Assembly: GCA_019420065.1 (NCBI GenBank)
Contig: JAHZHX010000092.1
Location: 1-5,470, forward strand
Reading direction: 5' to 3'
Source: Clostridiales bacterium
GTDB taxonomy: Bacteria > Bacillota > Clostridia > Christensenellales > Aristaeellaceae
Length of the DNA: 5,470 nt
Shown one piece after another: positions 1 through 5,202 of this stretch. The notes beneath the pieces were generated by a model, which saw only the letters and a program-made list of their open reading frames with translations, had not been told where the DNA came from and searched no databases. The position numbers were made by a program, and so were the translations under genes. Position 1 is the first letter of the stretch. Every line of letters begins with the position of its first letter.

Positions 1-10
1 CGCTTCCTTA

Positions 11-52
11 CAGATTTTCTGGCCACGCATCGCAGATGCGTAAGAAAATCTG
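11..52. repeat. Stem-loop 1 of a four-hairpin array (nested)
   Basis: Outer arms CAGATTTTCT (11-20) and AGAAAATCTG (43-52) are exact reverse complements. They enclose a second perfect hairpin, ACGCATC (25-31) / GATGCGT (35-41), with loop GCA. The two stems can stack, separated by only four unpaired bases on one side (GGCC, 21-24) and one on the other (A, 42). No T run follows on either strand, so it does not look like a canonical intrinsic terminator. It is the member of the array farthest from the adjacent minus-strand gene. Confidence 0.75.
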
Positions 53-56
53 CAAT

Positions 57-85
57 CCGACAAAACGAATTGTTCGTTTTGTCGG
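57..85. repeat. Stem-loop 2 of the array, 13-bp perfect stem
   Basis: CCGACAAAACGAA (57-69) pairs perfectly with TTCGTTTTGTCGG (73-85) across a 3-base TTG loop. The top six base pairs, AACGAA/TTCGTT, are identical to the top of stem-loop 4, while the lower stems differ. Four bases separate it from stem-loop 1 and one base from stem-loop 3. No T run directly follows on either strand. A role as a repeat element or RNA 3'-end structure is possible but not shown. Confidence 0.8.
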
Positions 86-86
86 A

Positions 87-109
87 GGGCGGCGACTTCG
101 TCGTCGCCC
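87..109. repeat. Stem-loop 3 of the array, 10-bp GC-rich stem
   Basis: GGGCGGCGAC (87-96) pairs with GTCGTCGCCC (100-109) across loop TTC, with one G-T wobble (92/104) and nine Watson-Crick pairs. Because of the wobble, the fold is slightly better on the + strand RNA; on the minus strand that position would be an A-C mismatch. It sits one base from stem-loop 2 and one base from stem-loop 4. Confidence 0.75.
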
Positions 110-110
110 A

Positions 111-153
111 GATCCGGGGAACGAAGTTTGCTTCGTTCCCCGGATCCATTTTT
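111..153 (+). terminator. Intrinsic terminator (stem-loop 4 plus T run)
   Basis: GATCCGGGGAACGAAG (111-126) pairs perfectly with CTTCGTTCCCCGGATC (131-146) around loop TTTG, giving a 16-bp, GC-rich stem. On the + strand it is followed by CA and then five T residues (149-153), the form of a rho-independent terminator for transcription entering from the left. The T run overlaps the TAA stop of the minus-strand gene (152-154), so the two transcripts probably converge here. On the minus strand the stem starts five bases past the stop codon but has no T run after it. It may still protect the 3' end of that mRNA, but terminator activity in that direction is not supported. Confidence 0.7.
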
Positions 154-940
154 ATTGCATGGCGTTCTCCATGGCCGTTACCTGCTGGGCAAGCCCGGCG
201 CAGAATTCCGGCAGCAGCCGGACACGCTTTTCTTCTTCCTGCCCCAGATACTCCTTCAGCGTCAGCAGCAGCTCCCCAGCCGTGCGGGACAAATCGTCAT
301 AGCGCAGCATGGCCATATCCCGCTGTACGCGCAGCCGGTCGCCATGCAGCTGCGGATCATGGTCCTGCGCCCGCTCCAGCAGCCGATCCAGCCCCTGCAA
401 AAACGCCAGCACCTCGGGATCGCCCAGCGACCCGGCCCGGTCGGCAATCCGTCCACGCAGCTGCTCCATGTCCTTTTCATTTTCTTCCAGCGGGCTTTTG
501 CACGCTACGCCCTCGCGGCGAAGCTCCTCGCACAGCTCCTCTACCAGCTCGGGACGCTTTTTCAGCACCGAGCGGTATTTGTTCTGATAGCGCAGCATGC
601 GCGTATGGTCGCCCTGCGAAAGCGCCATCACGCAGGCGCGTACCGACTGTCCCTGCGCGCGGGCGCGCAGCACCTCCTTGACCAGCGAACGCACTTCCGC
701 CTCGCTGAAGGTCTCAAAAGGCGCGGCACGGCGCACATTGGCGCTGTCGCGGGAACGCAGCTGCATATAATAATAATTGCGCACACTGTTGGGCTTGCGC
801 CCCAGCGTTTCGCCCATTTGCTCAAACACGCTGCGGAGCGGCTGCCCGCTTTCATTGGCCCGACGGATTTCGTCCCACAGCCGGTCTATTTCGTCCTCGC
901 GCCAACCCGTGTGCAAGGAGCGGCTTTTCGTCTGTTCCAT
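152..940 (-). CDS. Two-repeat Myb/SANT-like DNA-binding regulator (RsfA-like)
   Basis: A 262-residue predicted cytoplasmic transcription factor. Residues 12-61 (from GW, then REDEIDRLWDEI) form a helical domain of the Myb/SANT-like type found in Firmicute RsfA/YlbO-style regulators: a tryptophan and acidic first helix, a central G-Q-x-x-R turn, and a basic/aromatic third helix (NSVRNYYY). Residues 77-126 align to it without gaps (about 12 of 50 identical, including E, E, L, E, R, A, G, Q, R, N, Y), so the protein carries two tandem copies; the second has Phe in place of Trp. Residues 127-262 are charged, helical and without a recognised domain, perhaps for oligomerisation. The start at 940 is chosen because GGAGGG lies six bases upstream; the reading frame stays open to about 1030 but has no such site there. 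It is transcribed divergently from the winged-helix gene. Target genes are unknown. RsfA is a sporulation regulator in Bacillus, but a sporulation role here would be a guess. Confidence 0.75.
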   Translation of the reverse strand: MEQTKSRSLHTGWREDEIDRLWDEIRRANESGQPLRSVFEQMGETLGRKPNSVRNYYYMQLRSRDSANVRRAAPFETFSEAEVRSLVKEVLRARAQGQSVRACVMALSQGDHTRMLRYQNKYRSVLKKRPELVEELCEELRREGVACKSPLEENEKDMEQLRGRIADRAGSLGDPEVLAFLQGLDRLLERAQDHDPQLHGDRLRVQRDMAMLRYDDLSRTAGELLLTLKEYLGQEEEKRVRLLPEFCAGLAQQVTAMENAMQ

Positions 941-946
941 TGCAAT

Positions 947-952
947 CCCTCC
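947..952 (-). promoter_or_regulatory. Ribosome binding site deciding the Myb-like gene start
   Basis: On the minus strand GGAGGG lies six bases before the ATG at 940-938. This favours a 262-residue product over an N-terminally longer reading whose extra 30 residues have no domain character. Confidence 0.75.
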
Positions 953-1019
953 ATTAACGGCTTTCCTTACTCCACATAGTATGCACACGCTCCCATTCCG
1001 ATATGCATTCAAAAAAGAA

Positions 1020-1049
1020 ATTGTACCCAATGAAAAACTTTTTTGTTAA
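1020..1049 (-). promoter_or_regulatory. Candidate sigma-A promoter for the Myb-like gene
   Basis: Read on the minus strand, TTAACA (1049-1044, 5 of 6 to TTGACA) and TACAAT (1025-1020, 5 of 6 to TATAAT) are separated by 18 bases. Transcription would start near 1013, giving a leader of roughly 70 bases that contains the GGAGGG site. The surrounding AT-rich tract fits a divergent promoter region. Assigned by eye from consensus only. Confidence 0.5.
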
Positions 1050-1065
1050 AAAATTGTGAATACAT

Positions 1066-1088
1066 GAAACAAATTCGTGACGTGTTTC
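1066..1088. promoter_or_regulatory. Small inverted repeat, possible operator
   Basis: GAAACA (1066-1071) and TGTTTC (1083-1088) form an inverted repeat with an 11-base spacer in the divergent intergenic region, just upstream of the winged-helix gene's ribosome binding site. Its place between two regulator genes would suit an operator for either product. The arms are only 6 bp, so chance is a real alternative. Confidence 0.25.
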
Positions 1089-1100
1089 GTCTTTATATAT

Positions 1101-1108
1101 GAGGTGAT
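1101..1108 (+). promoter_or_regulatory. Ribosome binding site deciding the winged-helix gene start
   Basis: GAGGTGAT matches the anti-Shine-Dalgarno complement over eight bases and sits four bases before the ATG at 1113 (six after the GAGGTG core). This rejects the in-frame GTG at 1077, which has no such site and would itself read through this element. Confidence 0.75.
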
Positions 1109-1112
1109 AAAC

Positions 1113-1469
1113 ATGAGGTACAATTTCCCTTACGATATTCTCCGCGGAATTGTGATGGATCCGTCCCTTTGCTGCGTAAATCTCTTTGGGCGCAGCTGCC
1201 GTCTGACGCAGCAGGAATACCTGCTTTTCGATCAGCTTCTGCAAAGCGCGCTCAACGCCTTTGGCCGGGGCACGCCGGTGTGCGCCGTCAGCCGCGACGA
1301 ACTGCTGCGCGGCGCGTGGGGCAGCGCGGCCGCCTATGAAACGCGCACGGTGGACGTTCATGTGCAGCGTTTGCGGGCCAAGCTCGGCAACGACCTGATT
1401 ACCACGGTGTACCGCAAGGGATATTGCATCAATCCGGCCGCGCTTGGGAGACTGGCAGCCGCCTCCTAA
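1113..1469 (+). CDS. Orphan OmpR/PhoB-type winged-helix DNA-binding protein
   Basis: A 118-residue protein made almost entirely of a Trans_reg_C-type winged helix (about residues 25-106). The N-terminal strand region leads to LTQQEYLLFDQLL (31-43, the usual LT.xE..LL helix), then VSRDELLRGAWG (59-70, matching the family's SR..LL..VWG), the recognition helix TRTVDVHVQRLRAKLG (77-92), and the wing ITTVYRKGYCI (96-106, matching I.TVrG.GY). There is no receiver domain before it and no space for one, whereas typical response regulators of this family are about 220-240 residues. It may be constitutively active or controlled by abundance or a partner protein. No sensor kinase gene is nearby. It is divergent from the Myb-like gene and 72 bases upstream of the FHA gene, which has its own promoter, so it may or may not be co-transcribed with the cell-wall operon. 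No convincing promoter was found directly upstream. The family assignment is strong; the regulon is unknown. Confidence 0.85.
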   Translation: MRYNFPYDILRGIVMDPSLCCVNLFGRSCRLTQQEYLLFDQLLQSALNAFGRGTPVCAVSRDELLRGAWGSAAAYETRTVDVHVQRLRAKLGNDLITTVYRKGYCINPAALGRLAAAS

Positions 1470-1474
1470 ATTCT

Positions 1475-1503
1475 TTGCGTTTTTTTCCCGCATATGGTAT
1501 ACT
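1475..1503 (+). promoter_or_regulatory. Extended -10 promoter of the FHA-SEDS-PBP operon
   Basis: TGGTATACT (1495-1503) is a TGn extended -10 with a 5-of-6 hexamer (TATACT, 1498-1503). A weaker -35, TTGCGT (1475-1480), lies 17 bases upstream. Transcription would start near 1510, leaving a leader of about 30 bases that includes GAAGGGAGA (1526-1534), spaced seven bases from the FHA start codon. A sigma-A type promoter is inferred from consensus. Confidence 0.65.
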
Positions 1504-1541
1504 GACATTGATAAAAGCATTTTCCGAAGGGAGACGCGCAC

Positions 1542-2381
1542 ATGCAAAGCATCGTTTATCAAATGCTGTCCTTGGGCGCGCGCTCTCTTTTCCTCTTTTT
1601 GGCAACGCTTGTCACGCTGCGCGCCGCCTTTTATCTTCTGCGCGAGCATCGCTCCCGCAGGCAGATCTTGCGTTCTTTGCCGGACGCCGGCATGGTAGGC
1701 GAAATGCGCGATATGGAGAGCGACAAGGCCTACCCCCTGCCCCGTGAAGGGATTTTGGGCAGCAGCCGCGGCTGCGATATCCGCCTGCCGGGCCTAAAGC
1801 GCAGGCACCTGAACTTTGCCTATATCGATGGCAAGGGCATTCTGCTTACCCCTTGCAGCCGCGCGGCAAGCGCCGCTTTGAACGGCGAAGCGCTCCGCCG
1901 CGGCGCGTATGCGCTGCACGGCGCGCTTTTGCAGGCGGGCGGCTATACGCTGCGCATCCGCCTATTTGCCGGCCTGAACGTGCCGCATCCCGCATCCTTC
2001 CAGGATCTGAGCAGACCCGTTTTTGAAGAGGAGCTTTTCGCGCCTGAGCTGTCCATGCCGACAGATGAAGCGCCCATATATGATATGCCCCTTTCTGTCG
2101 GGGAAAGCGAACCCGTTTTTTATACGCAGCAGCTTCCTCCGGTGCAGCCGCCCGTATACCGCCCGGTACAGCCCTGGGATGACAGCGCGCCGGACGACAT
2201 TCCTGTCGACCCCGCCGACGACGAATACCCGGTTTATCCGGAATACACCGATGACACGCCGGAGGCTTCCGACGTTCCGCTGCCCTATGACGCGCCTCCT
2301 GCGCCGCCCGCGCCGGAAGCAGCGGCGTCCTTTGACGTGCCGCGCCGTCACCGCCGCAGCGAGAGGAGGCGCACGCTATGA
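1542..2381 (+). CDS. Membrane-anchored FHA-domain protein of the cell-wall operon
   Basis: A 279-residue protein, first gene of the operon. Residues about 9-33 are one hydrophobic segment, followed by basic residues (REHRSRR) that suggest the rest faces the cytoplasm. Residues about 64-142 form a divergent FHA domain: ILGSSRGCDIRL (71-82), LKRRHL (85-90), an LNG turn (113-115) and a closing strand YTLRIRLF (135-142). FHA domains normally bind phosphothreonine peptides. Here the canonical Arg after the first Gly is Ser74, the Ser of SxxH is Lys86, and the first Asn-Gly is Ala-Ala (108-109), so classical phospho-binding is doubtful. Residues about 150-265 are a low-complexity acidic, proline- and tyrosine-rich tail, ending in a basic cluster (RRHRRSERRR). 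It lies upstream of SEDS and PBP genes, as fhaB does in Actinobacteria, so a scaffold or regulator of the elongation or division machinery is inferred. GAAGGGAGA supports the start; the stop overlaps the next start (ATGA). Confidence 0.8.
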   Translation: MQSIVYQMLSLGARSLFLFLATLVTLRAAFYLLREHRSRRQILRSLPDAGMVGEMRDMESDKAYPLPREGILGSSRGCDIRLPGLKRRHLNFAYIDGKGILLTPCSRAASAALNGEALRRGAYALHGALLQAGGYTLRIRLFAGLNVPHPASFQDLSRPVFEEELFAPELSMPTDEAPIYDMPLSVGESEPVFYTQQLPPVQPPVYRPVQPWDDSAPDDIPVDPADDEYPVYPEYTDDTPEASDVPLPYDAPPAPPAPEAAASFDVPRRHRRSERRRTL

Positions 2382-3667
2382 ACATCGCTCTCAAGGCCCG
2401 CCGTAAAAAAGGCAGCGCCCCGCAGCATTTGCTTACGGGTGTGATTATGCTGTGCTCGTTTGCGGGCTTTTTGCTGCTGCTGGTTCGCCAGCCCAGCCTG
2501 CAAACCTTTTTGATGATGCTGCTGGTTCCCGCGGCGCTTTTTGCCATCGTGCGGGTTCTGCCGCGCCTTTTCCCCATGGACGGGCTGCTGCTGAACCTGA
2601 TTTGCTTTCTGTGCTCGTTAGGCGTCCTGATGCAGTACCGTTACAGCCCCGCGCGCGGCATAACCCAATGCTTCAACTTTGGCGTGGGGCTGCTGGCCAT
2701 GATTATCTGTGCGCTGGCCGTGCGCCATATCAAAAACTGGAAGCTGCTCATGCCGCCCATCATGCTGGGCTGCTGCGGTCTGCTGGCGCTTCCCTTTATT
2801 TTTCGCGCCGCCAACGCAGGCAAGGGCGCTACCGCCTGGGTCGGGATCGGCGGTTTTTCCATGCAGCCGAGTGAAATTGTAAAAATCGCCTATCTATTTG
2901 TCCTCAGCTATTTTCTTTCCCGCCGCAAGGTGGTGACCGCCATCCTCTTTACCGGCGTGATGCTCGGCTTTCTGGTGCTGCAGCGCGACCTGGGCACCGC
3001 TGCCATCTATGGCGGCACGGCGCTGATCATGCTCTATGCCGCCACCTCCAGCCTTTTGCTGATCGGCGGCATTTTGGGCGCCGGCGTCAGCGCGGTCGCC
3101 GTGTTATATATTTTGTTCAAAAACAGTTATTTTCTCACCGTGCAAAACCGTATCAGCAACTGGCTGGATCCCTTCAGCACCTACGATCAGCTGGGCGGCG
3201 GCTATCAGATCGTGCAGGCGCTCATCGCCATGGCCAACGGCGGCTGGTGGGGTACAGGACTGGGGCTGGGCAATGCCAATGTGATTCCCGAATACAGCAC
3301 GGACTTCATCTTTTCTACCTTTATGAATGAATTCGGGCTGGTTTTTTCCATCGTGCTTTTGTGCATTTACGCGCTGATCGTGCTGCGCGGCGCGGACATC
3401 GCGCTTCGCTCCTCCTCCGCCTTCCACGCGCTGCTGGCTCTGGGCTGTTCCGCGCTGCTGGCCGTGCAGACCTTCATCATCGTTGGCGGCATCACCAAAT
3501 TCATTCCCATGACAGGCGTAACCATGCCTTTTTTGAGCTACGGCGGCACGTCGCTGGTCTCCTGTATGAGCATTATGGGCATTTTGCAGGGCGTTGCCTC
3601 CCGCAATGAACGGCTTTTGCGCGAGGATCAGCGTTTGGCTGCCGCGGGCGAGGAGGACATGCTATGA
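2378..3667 (+). CDS. SEDS peptidoglycan glycosyltransferase (FtsW/RodA/SpoVE family)
   Basis: A 429-residue polytopic membrane protein that polymerises glycan strands from lipid II, working with the class B PBP encoded next. Family motifs are complete: WVGIGGFSMQPSEIVKIAY (154-172), QRDLGTA (202-208), NRISNWLDPF (257-266), GGGYQIVQALIAMANGGWWG (273-292), IPEYSTDFIFS (303-313, with Asp309 matching the catalytic Asp of the RodA/FtsW TDF motif), NEFGL (317-321) and IPMTGVTMPFLSYGG (376-390). About 11-12 hydrophobic segments can be counted, a little more than the classical ten, with two before the usual first conserved region. The QPDLG motif common in E. coli-type proteins is QRDLG here, a form I recall from actinobacterial RodA-type proteins. 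The start is at the ATGA overlap with the FHA gene, and AGGAGG (2364-2369) lies eight bases upstream inside that gene. Whether it serves elongation (RodA), division (FtsW) or sporulation (SpoVE) cannot be decided from sequence alone. Confidence 0.93.
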   Translation: MNIALKARRKKGSAPQHLLTGVIMLCSFAGFLLLLVRQPSLQTFLMMLLVPAALFAIVRVLPRLFPMDGLLLNLICFLCSLGVLMQYRYSPARGITQCFNFGVGLLAMIICALAVRHIKNWKLLMPPIMLGCCGLLALPFIFRAANAGKGATAWVGIGGFSMQPSEIVKIAYLFVLSYFLSRRKVVTAILFTGVMLGFLVLQRDLGTAAIYGGTALIMLYAATSSLLLIGGILGAGVSAVAVLYILFKNSYFLTVQNRISNWLDPFSTYDQLGGGYQIVQALIAMANGGWWGTGLGLGNANVIPEYSTDFIFSTFMNEFGLVFSIVLLCIYALIVLRGADIALRSSSAFHALLALGCSALLAVQTFIIVGGITKFIPMTGVTMPFLSYGGTSLVSCMSIMGILQGVASRNERLLREDQRLAAAGEEDML

Positions 3668-5085
3668 AACGTCTGCGCAAATCCATCCGTGTCTGCGCCC
3701 TGCTACTGGCTTTTCTGGTAATTCTGCCCATGTTTTATGGCGCGTACAGCCTGCTGCGCTACGGCACGCGCTGGCGCACCTCCGAATACAACACCTATCT
3801 GACCAGCATGAAATCGGGCGTAACCGCGGGCGATATCCGCGACCGCAACGGCGCGCTGCTGGCCACAACGCTTGTGACCGCCAACGAGGCAGGCGAAACG
3901 CAGCGCAGGCGCGTCTATGCCTCTGACGAGGACGTTCGCCGGGCGGTTGTGCATGTGGTGGGCGACACGCGCGGCAATGTGAAAAACGCGGCGGAGAACT
4001 TCATGGCCGAATATCTGTACGGCGTCCACATCGGCTTTGGCGAACGGCTGTCCCAGCTGCGCCGGGGCGGCACGCTGCGCGGCGACGATATTACCCTGAC
4101 GCTTGACAGCCAGCTATGCGCCTATATCGCCCGGATTTTCCCTGCCGGCAAAACAGGCGCGGCGGTTGTGATGAATTACAAAACGGGAGAGCTTTACGCT
4201 CTGATGTCCTTCCCCAATTACGACCCCATGGCGAGCGGCGCGGTCTCGGTCAATCAGGCGCTTAACCGCGCCACGCGCTGGCTGTCCGCCCCGGGCAGCA
4301 CGTTCAAAATCATCACGCTTACCTCGGCGCTGGAAAATCTGCCCAACGCCGCCTCCGAAAGCTATCTGTGCACCGGCGGCGTCTCCTTTGGCGAGCATGA
4401 ACGCAGTGTGACCGATTACGGCGGCGCAACGCACGGCACGCTCACGCTCAAGGCCGCCTTTGCCCGCAGCTGCAATTCCACTTTTGCTATCCTGGCCAGC
4501 CGCCTGGGCGACAAGGCGCTGCGCCGCACGGCGGAAAACTTTGGGCTGGGCGATGACTTTACCTTCCGGGATCTGGTGGTTGAAAATTCGTCCTTCTCCA
4601 GCGGCAGTACGCCTCTGATGGGCGCAGACCTGGCCTGGACGGGCGACGGGCAGCACCAGTTGGGCGTAACCCCGCTGCACATGTGCATGGCTGCCGCCGC
4701 GGTCGCCAATGACGGCGTAATGATGGAGCCTCGCCTGCTGCTTGGCGCTGTCAGCGCCTCCGGTATCGAGCGCATTGCCTTCTCCCCCACCGTATACCGC
4801 ACGGTCATGAGCGCGGACATTGCCGCCACCGTGCGCGAATACATGCGCGAGGTGGTGCTTTCCGGCACCGGCACGCGTGCCGCCGTCAGCGGACTGACCG
4901 TTTGCGGCAAAACCGGCACGGCGGAAATCGACACCCAGGAGGAGGATAACGCCTGGTTTGTCGGCTTCATTGACGACGGCGCTTACCCCTATGCCGTATG
5001 CGTCACGGTGGAAAAGGGAGGCGGCGGCGGCAGCGCGGCAGCGCCCGTTGCCCAGCAGATTTTCCGCTACCTGACAGGAAAATAG
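3664..5085 (+). CDS. Class B penicillin-binding protein (D,D-transpeptidase)
   Basis: A 473-residue protein with an N-terminal membrane anchor (about residues 10-31) and an extracytoplasmic transpeptidase that cross-links glycan strands made by the adjacent SEDS enzyme. After the anchor comes the class B N-terminal signature GDIRDRNGALLATT (56-69), then a linker and DDITLTLDSQL (141-151). The catalytic motifs are all present: S212-T-F-K215 (SxxK, acyl-enzyme serine), S269-C-N271 (SxN) and K416-T-G-T419 (KTG), plus GDGQHQLGVTPL (327-338) and WFVGF (431-435). It is shorter than common PBP2/PBP3 proteins (about 550-750 residues) because the region between anchor and catalytic domain is only about 110 residues. 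It has no C-terminal PASTA repeats and resembles actinobacterial PbpA (about 490 residues) in size and context. A Gly-rich loop (452-456) precedes the last helix. The start overlaps the SEDS stop (ATGA), with GAGGAGG (3650-3656) seven bases upstream. All catalytic residues are intact, so it should be active and beta-lactam sensitive. Confidence 0.93.
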   Translation: MKRLRKSIRVCALLLAFLVILPMFYGAYSLLRYGTRWRTSEYNTYLTSMKSGVTAGDIRDRNGALLATTLVTANEAGETQRRRVYASDEDVRRAVVHVVGDTRGNVKNAAENFMAEYLYGVHIGFGERLSQLRRGGTLRGDDITLTLDSQLCAYIARIFPAGKTGAAVVMNYKTGELYALMSFPNYDPMASGAVSVNQALNRATRWLSAPGSTFKIITLTSALENLPNAASESYLCTGGVSFGEHERSVTDYGGATHGTLTLKAAFARSCNSTFAILASRLGDKALRRTAENFGLGDDFTFRDLVVENSSFSSGSTPLMGADLAWTGDGQHQLGVTPLHMCMAAAAVANDGVMMEPRLLLGAVSASGIERIAFSPTVYRTVMSADIAATVREYMREVVLSGTGTRAAVSGLTVCGKTGTAEIDTQEEDNAWFVGFIDDGAYPYAVCVTVEKGGGGGSAAAPVAQQIFRYLTGK

Positions 5086-5119
5086 GGCAATACAATCAAA
5101 AAACAGGAAAATACAATGT

Positions 5120-5165
5120 TTGAACAGCCAAATCTATTGTTTTTATATACATAAATGGGTACAAT
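5120..5165 (+). promoter_or_regulatory. Candidate promoter(s) of gdhA
   Basis: Two overlapping sigma-A-like arrangements lie in the AT-rich 117-base gap after the PBP gene. The first is TTGAAC (5120-5125) with TATATA (5144-5149), spacer 18. The second is TTGTTT (5137-5142) with TACAAT (5160-5165), spacer 17. The second would start transcription near 5172, just upstream of the ribosome binding site; the first near 5156. No convincing terminator hairpin for the upstream operon was found in the gap, so some read-through into gdhA is possible. Confidence 0.45.
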
Positions 5166-5202
5166 AAACTGTCCATTCAATTTTTGAGGAGGCCATGATC
5201 CC

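Noticed and set aside
70..979. Long + strand open frames opposite the Myb-like gene (70-681 and 128-979)
   Set aside because: They are Arg/Pro/Ala-rich frames typical of GC-rich antisense, have no recognised domain or good ribosome binding site, and overlap a minus-strand gene with a clear site and domain pattern.
1077..1112. GTG at 1077 as an alternative start of the winged-helix gene
   Set aside because: It has no ribosome binding site and would translate through the strong GAGGTGAT site that belongs to the ATG at 1113.
1445..1486. Possible terminator after the winged-helix gene (seven T residues at 1480-1486)
   Set aside because: The only stem before the T run is a weak GGAG/CTCC pairing with a long loop and about 18 bases between stem and T run. 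The T run also lies within the FHA operon promoter spacer.
954..1649. 231-residue minus-strand frame across the winged-helix gene
   Set aside because: It runs antisense to a clear OmpR-type domain and through both intergenic promoter regions, and its product has no domain character.
1846..2577. 243-residue minus-strand frame across the FHA and SEDS genes
   Set aside because: Basic, low-complexity shadow of two well-supported + strand genes.
5074..5113. Direct repeat ACAGGAAAATA (5074-5084 and 5103-5113)
   Set aside because: An 11-bp AT-rich repeat spanning the PBP stop region; too short and simple to support a mobile element or attachment site.
5111..5145. ACAAT/ATTGT inverted repeat followed by T residues after the PBP gene, as a terminator
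   Set aside because: The stem is only five A/T-dominated pairs with an 18-base loop, too weak for intrinsic termination.
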